The notes under the pieces were generated by a model that was not told the DNA's origin, made no database searches, and saw nothing but the letters and a program-made list of their open reading frames with translations. A program made the translations under genes and the position numbers. Of a DNA stretch of 64,000 bases, positions 35,197 to 42,952 are shown piece by piece; position 1 is the first letter of the stretch; each line of letters opens with the position of its first letter. The stretch covers positions 558,001-622,000 of the forward strand of contig NZ_CP119559.1 in NCBI RefSeq assembly GCF_029278565.1. Direction: 5' to 3'. The stretch comes from Haloarcula halophila (lineage in GTDB: Archaea; Halobacteriota; Halobacteria; Halobacteriales; Haloarculaceae).

Positions 35197-36360
35197 TTAG
35201 TCGTCGGCCGCGGCCGGGACGCGGCCCGCGTCCGCGGATTCGACCACGTCGAGACAGTCCAGCCAGTCGAGCATGAACTCCCCGCAGTAGTTAAGGAAGG
35301 CACCGTTTTCCCAGTCGCTGAAATCGCCGGTGGCCATCGCGGTGCCCATCGCTTCGAACACCTCGGCGTAGGAATCGGCGTCGTCGCCAACCGTGTCGAT
35401 GATCTCCCAGACGTGCTCGTTGAGTTCCAGCCCGTGGACCTCGTTCGTCAGGTCCGAGAACGTCGATCGCGGGGCCTTGTTGTGTTCACAGAGCGGATCG
35501 CCGTTGTAGATCTGTTTGCCCAACACGTCACAGGCCCGTTTGAGGAACAGTCCGGACCAGATGTCGTCGAACCGACCCACGTCCCACTCGTTGTCGTCCA
35601 TCGGCAGTTGATAGAACGCCGGGACGATTTCCCGACGGAAGGCCAGGTTCATCGAGCAGACGGTGAGGTAGTTGCCCTCGGCGGCGACGAAATCGGTGCC
35701 GAAGTCGCTCGCCTCGGTCCGGGTCTGGGCCTGGCCCTGGAGGTCGCCGTCCATCAGGATACGGACGGCGTCGAGGTCGGGAACGTTGGTCCACAACCCC
35801 TGGGAGGCGACCACGTCGTCGACGTAGGTAGACTCGGTCTCGACGGTCTCGTCCATCGCCGCGTAGGGGTAGCCACGCGGGTAGAGGCCGTGTTCGTCCT
35901 CGTTCTGGTAGAGGACGTTGACCCAGCGTTCCGGGGAACTGACCGTCTCGATCTGGCCCTCGAACGCGAGGTTTTCCATGTGCGTGCCGAAGAAGTCCAC
36001 GTCCTCGTGTGGGGCCGTGTCGTCGTCGATGAACACGCCGTACTCGAACTCGTTGGCCCAGAGGTACAGCAGTCCGAAGGAGGTCTGTGCGTGACTGGCC
36101 TCGGGGATCAGGTCCGCGTACTCGGCGGCGCCGTGGTCCGCGAACCACTCGTCGCGAGCGGGACCGTCGAAGACGGCACCGTCGACGCCTTCCTCGTCGA
36201 GCATCGCCTCCATCTCCTCTGTGTCACAGAACTCCTCCGTGACGAGCACGAAGAAGAGCCGGTCGGTCTCGAACCCGTGATCGCGAGCGTTCTGTACGTA
36301 GGTGCGCAGACAGTCGGGGTTTCGTATCGTCGGAATGACGACACAGATGTCCGAATCCAT
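35197..36360 (-). CDS. RGP-like glycosyltransferase-fold protein (UDP-arabinopyranose mutase / 'alpha-1,4-glucan-protein synthase' family)
   Basis: 387 residues from the ATG at 36360; upstream in-frame starts would run through the iron box. It begins DICVVIPTIRNPDCL and has the acidic motif FIDDDTAP (Asp112-114). A long region of reversibly-glycosylated-polypeptide type follows (GYPYAAM, NLAFRREIVPAFYQLPM). Plant members interconvert UDP-arabinopyranose and -furanose and self-glycosylate. The archaeal substrate is unknown. It has its own iron box and precedes the Fe(III) genes on the same strand. Confidence 0.78.
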   Translation of the reverse strand: MDSDICVVIPTIRNPDCLRTYVQNARDHGFETDRLFFVLVTEEFCDTEEMEAMLDEEGVDGAVFDGPARDEWFADHGAAEYADLIPEASHAQTSFGLLYLWANEFEYGVFIDDDTAPHEDVDFFGTHMENLAFEGQIETVSSPERWVNVLYQNEDEHGLYPRGYPYAAMDETVETESTYVDDVVASQGLWTNVPDLDAVRILMDGDLQGQAQTRTEASDFGTDFVAAEGNYLTVCSMNLAFRREIVPAFYQLPMDDNEWDVGRFDDIWSGLFLKRACDVLGKQIYNGDPLCEHNKAPRSTFSDLTNEVHGLELNEHVWEIIDTVGDDADSYAEVFEAMGTAMATGDFSDWENGAFLNYCGEFMLDWLDCLDVVESADAGRVPAAADD

Positions 36361-36376
36361 CGGTAGTACCAACTCT

Positions 36377-36390
36377 TTAGGCATCCCTAA
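36377..36390. promoter_or_regulatory. DtxR-type iron box before the RGP-like gene
   Basis: TTAGGC-AT-CCCTAA, one mismatch from the consensus, 17 bp before the ATG at 36360. The offset to the start is the same as for the box before the Fe(III) binding protein. Confidence 0.65.
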
Positions 36391-36557
36391 AATGTCTGTC
36401 GCAATCGGATCGATACCCACGTGTGTACTATTCCGATCGCTCTCAGCCAGAACTATCAACCATCTAGATATTTCGAGGCGAACTATTATTTGGCTGTGCT
36501 CTGCCTGTAGACGTAAGAGATGAGTACGGGAACCGAACGAGGACGGACGAGTCTGCA

Positions 36558-37301
36558 ATGAACCTGGACAACCAGACCTGTGTCGTTACGGGCTCCTCAC
36601 GGGGGATCGGCCGGGGCATCGCGAAGGACCTCGGCGCCCACGGCGCGAACGTCGTGGTGAACTATCGATCGTCCGAAGGGGAGGCGGAGGCAGTCGTCGA
36701 CGAGATCCGCGAGGACGGCGGCGACGCCGTCGCCGCCCAGGCCGACGTCTCGAAGCTAGAGGAGGTCCGGGCGATGCAAGCGGCCGTCGCCGACGAGTTC
36801 GGCGGCGCGGACGTGCTCGTCAACAACGCGGGCATCACTATCGACAAGAAGTTCGAGAACATGACCCGCGAGGACTGGGAGACGGTCATCGACGTGAACC
36901 TCGGCGGCGTGTTCAACTGTACGAAGGCGTTCTACGACGACATCCGCGACGCCGACCACGGCCGTCTTATCAACATCTCCAGTGTCGTCGGTCAGCAGGG
37001 CAACATCGGCCAGGCGAACTACGCGACCACGAAGTCCGGCCTCTTTGGCTTCACCCGGACGCTCGCCCTGGAGTTGGCACATACGGGGTCGACCGCCAAC
37101 TGTGTCGCACCCGGCTTCGTCAAGACCGATATGCTCGAAGAGGTCCCACAGCGCGTCCAGGAGAAGATCCTCCGGGAGATTCCCCTGGACCGGTTCGCCC
37201 GCGTCGAGGACATCTCCGGGATCGTCCGGTTCGTCGCCAGCGAGGAGTCCAGTTACATGACCGGGCAAGTACTCGGGGTCAACGGCGGCATGGAGTGGTA
37301 A
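36558..37301 (+). CDS. SDR acetoacetyl-CoA / 3-oxoacyl-ACP reductase (PhaB/FabG type)
   Basis: 247 residues. Short-chain dehydrogenase with GSSRGIGRG (12-20), NNAG, catalytic Ser in NISSVVGQQG and Tyr/Lys in YATTKSG. The segment DNMTREDWE-like (KFENMTREDWETVIDVNLGGVFNCTKA) is typical of acetoacetyl-CoA reductases PhaB, which haloarchaea use for polyhydroxyalkanoate synthesis. It ends one base before the carboxylase gene, so the two are translated together. A FabG role is the alternative. A TATA-like ACTATTATTT lies about 65 bp upstream. Confidence 0.85.
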   Translation: MNLDNQTCVVTGSSRGIGRGIAKDLGAHGANVVVNYRSSEGEAEAVVDEIREDGGDAVAAQADVSKLEEVRAMQAAVADEFGGADVLVNNAGITIDKKFENMTREDWETVIDVNLGGVFNCTKAFYDDIRDADHGRLINISSVVGQQGNIGQANYATTKSGLFGFTRTLALELAHTGSTANCVAPGFVKTDMLEEVPQRVQEKILREIPLDRFARVEDISGIVRFVASEESSYMTGQVLGVNGGMEW

Positions 37302-37302
37302 C

Positions 37303-38880
37303 ATGAGTCAACAGGAAGAACCAGACGACGAAGAAACGACAGATCCGGTCGAAGAACTCCGCCAAAAGCGCGAGGAGGCACACCTGGGCGGTGGGGAGGC
37401 CCGCATCGAGTCCCAACACGAGAAAGGCAAGATGACCGCCCGCGAGCGGATCGACTTCCTCGTCGACGAGGGGACGTTCAACGAGGTCGACCCCTTCGTC
37501 GAACACCGCTCGACGAACTTCGGGATGGAGGGGAAACGCTACCCCGGCGACGCCGTCGTCACCGGTTACGGCGAGGTCGACGGCCGGAAGGTGTTCCTGT
37601 TCGCCCACGACTTCACCGTCCTCGGCGGATCTGTCGGCGAGGTGGTCGCCGACAAGATCTGTAAGGTGATGGACAAGGCCATCCAGAACGGCGTCCCGGT
37701 CATCGGGCTGAACGACTCCGGCGGCGCACGCATTCAAGAAGGGGTCGATTCGCTCGTGGGCTTCGCCAAGATCTTCGAGCGAAACACCAAGGCCAGTGGA
37801 CTCATCCCCCAGATCTCGGCGATCATGGGCCCGTGTGCCGGCGGTGCGACCTACAGCCCCGCGCTGACCGACTTCACGTTCATGGTCCAGGACACCAGCC
37901 ACATGTTCATCACCGGCCCGGACGTCATCGAGACCGTCACCGGCGAACAGGTCTCGAAGGAGGAACTCGGCGGGGCCAGTTCCCACTCGACGAAATCCGG
38001 CGTGGCCCACTTCTCGTACCCCTCCGAGGAGGAGGTCTTAGAGAACATCCGCCGACTGCTCTCCTATCTGCCACAGAACAACATGGAGGACCCACCCTCC
38101 GTCAAACCGTGGGACGAACCCGACCGCGAAGTGCCGGAGGTCACCGACATCGTCCCCTCCGCTCCCCGGAAGCCCTACGACATGACCCAGGTCGTCGGCA
38201 CCATCGTCGACGAGGGCTCGTTCTTCGAGGTCCACGACAACTGGGCGCGCAACGTCATCACCGGCTTCTCCCGGATGGACGGCAAGGCTGTCGGCGTCGT
38301 GGCCAACCAGCCCCGGGTCAGCGCCGGTACGCTGGACATCGACGCGGCCGAGAAAGCCGCCCGGTTCGTCCGGTTCTGTGACTCGTTCAACATCCCGATC
38401 CTCACGTTCGTCGACGTGCCCGGGTTCATGCCCGGGACCGACCAGGAGCACAACGGGATCATCCGCCGGGGCGCGAAGCTCATCTACGCCTACGCCGAGG
38501 CGACGGTACCGCTGCTCTCCGTGGTCGTCCGGAAAGCCTACGGCGGGGCCTACATCGTCATGTCCTCGAAGTTCCTCGGCAGCGATGTCAACTACGCCTG
38601 GCCCGGATCGGAGATGGCAGTCCTCGGTCCCCGTGGCGCGGTCAACATCCTCTACCGGAGAGAGATCGCCAACGCCGACGACCCCGACGCCAAGCGCCAG
38701 GAACTGATGGACGAGTTCCGCGAGGAGTTCGCCCACCCCTACGGCCCGGCAAAGCGGGGCTACCTCGACGACGTGATCGAACCGAAAGACACCCGGAAAC
38801 GACTCATCGAAGACCTTGATCTCCTCCAGCGCAAGCGCGAGGAGACCCCGCCGAAGGACCACGGGAACATCCCGCTGTAA
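37303..38880 (+). CDS. pccB: propionyl-CoA/acyl-CoA carboxylase, carboxyltransferase (beta) subunit
   Basis: 525 residues, full family length. It has the paired crotonase-like carboxyltransferase domains with the oxyanion-hole segments GGARIQEGVDSL and GGAYIVMSSK and the region FVDVPGFMPGTDQEHNGIIRRGAK. It moves CO2 from biotin to propionyl-CoA, giving methylmalonyl-CoA (or acetyl-CoA to malonyl-CoA). The biotin-carrying alpha subunit is not in the window. Biotin synthase is encoded at 48473. Confidence 0.93.
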   Translation: MSQQEEPDDEETTDPVEELRQKREEAHLGGGEARIESQHEKGKMTARERIDFLVDEGTFNEVDPFVEHRSTNFGMEGKRYPGDAVVTGYGEVDGRKVFLFAHDFTVLGGSVGEVVADKICKVMDKAIQNGVPVIGLNDSGGARIQEGVDSLVGFAKIFERNTKASGLIPQISAIMGPCAGGATYSPALTDFTFMVQDTSHMFITGPDVIETVTGEQVSKEELGGASSHSTKSGVAHFSYPSEEEVLENIRRLLSYLPQNNMEDPPSVKPWDEPDREVPEVTDIVPSAPRKPYDMTQVVGTIVDEGSFFEVHDNWARNVITGFSRMDGKAVGVVANQPRVSAGTLDIDAAEKAARFVRFCDSFNIPILTFVDVPGFMPGTDQEHNGIIRRGAKLIYAYAEATVPLLSVVVRKAYGGAYIVMSSKFLGSDVNYAWPGSEMAVLGPRGAVNILYRREIANADDPDAKRQELMDEFREEFAHPYGPAKRGYLDDVIEPKDTRKRLIEDLDLLQRKREETPPKDHGNIPL

Positions 38881-38927
38881 CCGGCCGAACAGCGACAATC
38901 AGTCACCGTTCGGCGGGGGCCGACAGA

Positions 38928-39107
38928 TCAGTGAAACTCCTGAAGCACTTCGAGATCTCTCGTCGTCTGCATGAACTCCGCGAGCGGGGCGGCCGTCTCA
39001 CAGCCGTGACAGTCGAAGTCCGTGTCAGGGGCCGCGAGATCGCCGACCTGGGCTTCCCAGTTCTCCTCGCAATCGGGACACTGCAGTGTGACCCATGCTT
39101 CCTGCAT
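38928..39107 (-). CDS. small zinc-ribbon protein, haloarchaeal (DUF7836-like)
   Basis: 59 residues. Two CxxC pairs (Cys10/13 and Cys33/36) form a zinc ribbon; the ending FMQTTRDLEVLQEFH is typical of a conserved haloarchaeal small-protein family that I recall as DUF7836. It is convergent with pccB. On its own strand a TATA-like GATTCTTTACC lies about 40 bp before the start. Function unknown. Confidence 0.8.
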   Translation of the reverse strand: MQEAWVTLQCPDCEENWEAQVGDLAAPDTDFDCHGCETAAPLAEFMQTTRDLEVLQEFH

Positions 39108-39182
39108 GCCTGTGAGTGACAGACAGTCGGTAAAGAATCTTGTGTGGGTTCCCGTCTCCCAGGACTACCAGGACCGCACGAA

Positions 39183-39196
39183 TTAGGCACGCCTAA
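39183..39196. promoter_or_regulatory. DtxR-type iron box (first of a pair)
   Basis: TTAGGC-AC-GCCTAA has perfect 6-bp arms, 35 bp centre to centre from the next box and just upstream of a TATA-like element. Confidence 0.7.
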
Positions 39197-39217
39197 GATT
39201 GGGAAAGCTTAAGATAG

Positions 39218-39231
39218 TTAGGTGAGCCTAA
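39218..39231. promoter_or_regulatory. DtxR-type iron box (second of a pair)
   Basis: TTAGGT-GA-GCCTAA, downstream of the TATA-like AAGCTTAAGATA (39205-39216) and over the expected transcription start. The two boxes bracket the promoter. Confidence 0.7.
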
Positions 39232-39483
39232 AGCAAATATGGGTCTCCGTGGCTTCGTTCGATCGACCGGAAGTGGACTGGCAGGATTGGGAGCGAACGG
39301 TTCCCACGGGATCGGGAGTGTTCAGTGGACCCGCTCTGCTAGACACGCGAAACCAACTGGGTGATATCCGATGAACTGCTTCGACTCGCCGACGGCTGGT
39401 ACCGACGCCGAGAGAACGCTGGACAGCGCCGGAGCAACAATGCGTGTGTCCGATGGACGTATCCCGACCACCTCCCTGTAGCG

Positions 39484-40296
39484 ATGGTCGGACACACACT
39501 GTTGGACATTCGGACGCGACTGGAGGAGTTGAGTGTGGCCGTCGGTCCCTATCGAGTCGTCAGTGCGAAGACGGGCCACTCCCCGATCCCCGTCAGCGGG
39601 CTCCAGTTCCCGACGAGGGCAACAGCGGCAGAGGCAGCCAGTGTCGCGACCGCCTACCGGACCGCACTCAGGCGGTACGATCCGGCGGTCCACGTGCAAG
39701 ATCTGATCGTCTGTGATCAGGGACTGTCCCCCGCCGAAGAGCAGTTCCCGGCCGAGGACCTCCCCGAGTACTGTCACTCGGTCACGGCCGCGTTACTAGA
39801 GATCCTGTCCCGACGGGACGGCCGCGTCCAGCGCAGCGTCATGGACCGGTATCTGGACGCCGCGGAGAACACGCCCGACAGGGACCGACTGTCCTTGCTG
39901 CTGATCGAGAGTCTCGCCGAAGCCATCGACGCACACTACACGGCCAGACAGCAGTACGACCTGCTCCGGGCGACCGCGGACCGGTTACCACAGTCCCCCG
40001 GGACGGAGGCGCCGCTTCGAGACACCCTCTCCGTGTTGCGGTCGACTGACATACTCCACTCGTTCGAACTCAACCCGGTCCCCGACGACGGGCACCGCGT
40101 GACCCTGCACGGCTACCGCGTCGACGACCGGGACGGTGACTGTATCGTCCTGCCCGTCGCCGTCGAACTCCTCCGTCGACAGTCGCCACCGCCGCAGTTT
40201 GGCCACGTCGCCCGGACCAGAGACGGGTGGACAGTTCACCTCAGCTCTGGAGCGGAGACACCCGAAGGGCCGCTGGCCGTCGTCCCGTCGGGATGA
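39484..40296 (+). CDS. haloarchaeal conserved protein of unknown function (DUF7551-like)
   Basis: 270 residues from the ATG at 39484, chosen because MVGHTLLDIRTRLEEL ... YRVVSAKTGHSPIPVSGLQFPTRATA matches the start I remember for this haloarchaeal family (DUF7551). No membrane segment or catalytic motif is evident. The C-terminal 80 residues look like a separate small domain. The iron-box promoter 250 bp upstream could drive it. Function unknown. Confidence 0.7.
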   Translation: MVGHTLLDIRTRLEELSVAVGPYRVVSAKTGHSPIPVSGLQFPTRATAAEAASVATAYRTALRRYDPAVHVQDLIVCDQGLSPAEEQFPAEDLPEYCHSVTAALLEILSRRDGRVQRSVMDRYLDAAENTPDRDRLSLLLIESLAEAIDAHYTARQQYDLLRATADRLPQSPGTEAPLRDTLSVLRSTDILHSFELNPVPDDGHRVTLHGYRVDDRDGDCIVLPVAVELLRRQSPPPQFGHVARTRDGWTVHLSSGAETPEGPLAVVPSG

Positions 40297-40346
40297 CCAC
40301 CGAAGGGACCGTAACGAATACACCAGACCCCTGAGTGGACGTAGCC

Positions 40347-41498
40347 ATGGGAGTCGCAGTAATCGGCGCGTCGATGACGAAGTTCGGGCAGCGTGACGCC
40401 TGGCTCCAGGAACTCCTCACGCAGGCGGGCGAGGAGTGTCTGGACGATGCCGGCGTCACACCCGACGAAGTAGAGCACCTGTACGTCTCGAACATGGCAA
40501 GCGGCGAGTTCGAGGGCAAGACGGGCGTCATGAATGCGCTCGCCCACGATCTGGGCCTGCTGCCGGCGTACAGCGAACGGGTGGATCAGACCTCCTCCTC
40601 GGGCGGGGCCGGGATCTACGAGGCCTGGCAGTCTGTCGCCTCCGGCGCCAGCGAGATGACGCTGCTGGTCGGCGGCGAGAAGATGACCCACAAGACCACG
40701 GGCGAGGCGACGGACATCATCGCCTCGATCACCCACCCCGACGAGTACAAACACGGGATCACGCTGCCGTCGTTCGCCGGGTTGACCGCGCGCCACTACC
40801 TCGAACGGTTCGACGCGCCCCGGGAGTCACTCGCCCGGGTCGCCGTCAAGAACCACGAGAACGGCGTCGACAACCCGAACGCACAGTTCCAGAAGGAGAT
40901 TACCGTCGAGAAGGCCCTGGAGTCGCCGATCATCGCCGATCCGCTCCGACTGTACGACTTCTGTCCCATCACGGACGGGAGCGCGGCGATGATGTTCACG
41001 ACGGAAGAACGGGCCGCGGAGATCGCCGACGAGTACGCGGTCGTCTCCGGGATCGGCGGGGCGACCGACACCCACGTCGTCCACGAACGCGACGATCCGA
41101 CGATCATGGGCGGGGTCGTCGAGTCCAGCGAGGAGGCCTACGAGATGGCCGACCTCGGCCCCGACGACCTCGACGTGGCCGAACTCCACGACATGTTCAC
41201 CATCCTGGAGTTCCTCCAGCTGGAGGGGATCGGCGTCGCCGACCAGGGGACCGCCTGGGAGATGGCCATGGACGGCTCGACGGCGAAAGACGGCGAGTTG
41301 CCGATCAACACCTCCGGCGGACTCAAGTCCAAGGGGCACCCGCTGGGTGCCAGCGGCGTCGCACAGGGCGTCGAGATCTACGAACAGCTTGTCGGTGAGG
41401 CCGGTCCGCGCCAGGTCGACGCGGAAACCGGGTTGGCCTGTAACGTCGGCGGCTTCGGGAACTGTGTCATCACCACCATCATGGAGGCCGCAGAATGA
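40347..41498 (+). CDS. thiolase-family protein, haloarchaeal beta-ketothiolase alpha subunit type
   Basis: 383 residues. The nucleophile region reads DQTSSSGGAG, with Ser83 where bacterial thiolases have Cys. The second active-site motif KGHPLGASG keeps its His; the third reads ACNVGGFGN. Haloferax mediterranei PhaA and BktB are two-subunit ketothiolases made of such a chain and a DUF35-type partner, which is encoded here by the overlapping next gene. Probable role: condensing acetyl-CoA with acetyl- or propionyl-CoA for PHA synthesis, or the reverse cleavage. An SCP2-like thiolase with another substrate is possible. Confidence 0.82.
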   Translation: MGVAVIGASMTKFGQRDAWLQELLTQAGEECLDDAGVTPDEVEHLYVSNMASGEFEGKTGVMNALAHDLGLLPAYSERVDQTSSSGGAGIYEAWQSVASGASEMTLLVGGEKMTHKTTGEATDIIASITHPDEYKHGITLPSFAGLTARHYLERFDAPRESLARVAVKNHENGVDNPNAQFQKEITVEKALESPIIADPLRLYDFCPITDGSAAMMFTTEERAAEIADEYAVVSGIGGATDTHVVHERDDPTIMGGVVESSEEAYEMADLGPDDLDVAELHDMFTILEFLQLEGIGVADQGTAWEMAMDGSTAKDGELPINTSGGLKSKGHPLGASGVAQGVEIYEQLVGEAGPRQVDAETGLACNVGGFGNCVITTIMEAAE

Positions 41499-41878
41499 GC
41501 CTGGAAGCCGGTATCTGTCCGAACGGTCACGTGTCGTATCCGACCCACCCGCGCTGTCCCGACTGTGGCGAACCGCAGGACGACAGCCTCGACCTCTCGG
41601 ACCGGACCGCCGAGGTCGTCACCTGGACGAAATCGACGGCGACACCGCCGGGCGTCCGGGAGCCGAACACGCTTGCGTTCGTCGAGTTCGACATCTCCGA
41701 TCTGGACACCGACGATGAGTTCGTCCGCGCGCTCGGGCAGGTCACCACCGACGAGGTCGAGACCGGCGACACCGTCGAGCCGGTCTACGTCGAAGAGTTG
41801 CGCGACCCCGAGGTCGGCCTCAAGAGTCCGAACCCCGAGAGCCAACCCTGGGACGGCTACCGCTGGGACCCGGTCTGA
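41495..41878 (+). CDS. DUF35 OB-fold/zinc-ribbon protein, thiolase partner (beta) subunit
   Basis: 127 residues. A rubredoxin-like zinc ribbon (Cys8, His12, Cys21, Cys24) is followed by the OB-fold region with VVTWTKSTATPPGVREP. DUF35 proteins bind acyl-CoA and channel it to thiolases. The ATG overlaps the thiolase stop by four bases, so the two are made in equal amounts. Confidence 0.85.
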   Translation: MSLEAGICPNGHVSYPTHPRCPDCGEPQDDSLDLSDRTAEVVTWTKSTATPPGVREPNTLAFVEFDISDLDTDDEFVRALGQVTTDEVETGDTVEPVYVEELRDPEVGLKSPNPESQPWDGYRWDPV

Positions 41879-41887
41879 TCGGTTCGG

Positions 41888-42312
41888 TCACGGTCTCCCG
41901 GTGCTGCCCGCTTCGAGTTGCTCCATCCCGTCGGCGACGCTGCGAGGGCCACGGTCACAGACGTGTGGGTACACTGCGGTCAGTTCGTCGTCCTCGTAGA
42001 GAGCCAGACAGACGATCGGGAGCGCAGTCACGGCATCGTCGACCCCAGTGTACCAGTTGTGGCGGTCGTGGCTGTCGAAAGCAGGGGCCAGCGAGACGCC
42101 GTGGTCGTCTGCCCACGCTTGGAGGTCCGCCACGGTAGGGAGCGCCGGATCACCGTCGATAGCCTGTCGGACCCAGTCGGTTACCGAGAAGTCCTCGAGT
42201 ACGCCGGCCGTACGAAGCGACTGCAACCGAGCCAGAACGGTTTCCTGGCGCTTTCAGTGGCCGCCGGAGCGGGCGAGCGGACGTACACCGCTGCCCGACG
42301 AGTTTGTGCCAT
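41888..42312 (-). pseudogene. frameshifted haloarchaeal hypothetical gene (paralogue of 42388-42870)
   Basis: From the ATG at 42312 the frame codes for MAQTRRAAVYVRSPAPAATESA, then loses similarity. In another frame from about 42250 it continues RQETVLARLQSLRTAGVL to the stop at 41888. Spliced together these match the neighbouring intact protein (VELFVRASLPTPSRERR...ALEAL). One missing base near 42244-42255 explains this. If there is no frameshift, only a 112-residue form from a TTG at 42226 would be made. A sequencing error is possible. Confidence 0.6.
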
Positions 42313-42387
42313 GGTATCGTACACCGAGTTCCGAGTGTCTTACGACAGGTGATACGATAGCCGTATCGGTGTACGCTCCAGGCATGA

Positions 42388-42870
42388 TCAGTCGGCCGTC
42401 GGGACGGTTCTCGTGTTCGGCCGCCTGGTCTCAGTGTGGGCAGTGAGGTCGGTGAGACAGTCATCGACCGAGATCGGACCGTCGTCGCCGGCCACGGGCG
42501 CGACCTGTCGGAGGTCGCCGTCCTCGTAGACCGCGACACACATCACCGGCATGACCAGTTCCTCGCGTTTCCGTCCGGTCTGCATGCTGTAACACGTCCG
42601 GGTGTCGAAAAACGGCGCGAGCCGGACGCCTTCCTCGCGCGCCCACGCCGCGAACTCGTTGTAGCGGTCACGTTCGAGCCGGTCCCCACAGTCCTCGACG
42701 GGAACGCGTTTCTCCCAGAGAGTCGTGTTCGTCTCGTCGACGGCGTCGGTCCGTGCCAACGCTTCGAGCGCTGTCTCGATCGCCGTCCGACGCTCGCGGG
42801 ACGGTGTCGGCAGAGAAGCTCTGACGAACAGTTCGACACGCCGTGTTGGAGGACACTCTGTTTCCGGCAT
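42388..42870 (-). CDS. haloarchaeal protein of unknown function
   Basis: 160 residues, acidic, without membrane segments. It begins with a ferredoxin-like beta strand VELFVRASLP, a helical middle, then RLAPFFDTRTCYSM and ELVMPVMCVAVYEDGDL. The family is familiar from haloarchaea but its function is unknown to me. Its A/T-rich promoter at 42895-42926 contains a perfect inverted repeat. Confidence 0.7.
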   Translation of the reverse strand: MPETECPPTRRVELFVRASLPTPSRERRTAIETALEALARTDAVDETNTTLWEKRVPVEDCGDRLERDRYNEFAAWAREEGVRLAPFFDTRTCYSMQTGRKREELVMPVMCVAVYEDGDLRQVAPVAGDDGPISVDDCLTDLTAHTETRRPNTRTVPTAD

Positions 42871-42895
42871 CGATACCTGTACGTCGCGCCCCCAT

Positions 42896-42916
42896 CATAA
42901 TAAAACATTATGTTTT
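42896..42916. promoter_or_regulatory. A/T-rich nested inverted repeats in the promoter of the gene at 42870
   Basis: AAAACAT-T-ATGTTTT (42902-42916) has perfect 7-bp arms. Overlapping it is CATAAT, five bases, ATTATG. The repeat covers the TATA region for the minus-strand gene. It stands out against the high-GC background and may be an operator. Confidence 0.4.
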
Positions 42917-42952
42917 TTGTATTATACTATCGCGCCCGACCGAAAATCGGCT

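Larger units (their letters stand above)
39108..39483. other. 376-bp region with two iron boxes and no assured gene
   Basis: Between the small zinc protein and the gene at 39484. It holds two iron boxes (39183, 39218) with AAGCTTAAGATA, a plausible TATA box, between them. A transcript would start about 39235, next to an ATG at 39239 that opens a 41-residue frame of no recognised family. An in-frame extension of the next gene back to a GTG at 39361 exists but lacks support. Confidence 0.45.

Noticed and set aside
36359-36558. N-terminal extension of the RGP-like protein up to 36558
   Set aside because: It would run through the iron box and promoter region; the family N-terminus is at the ATG at 36360.
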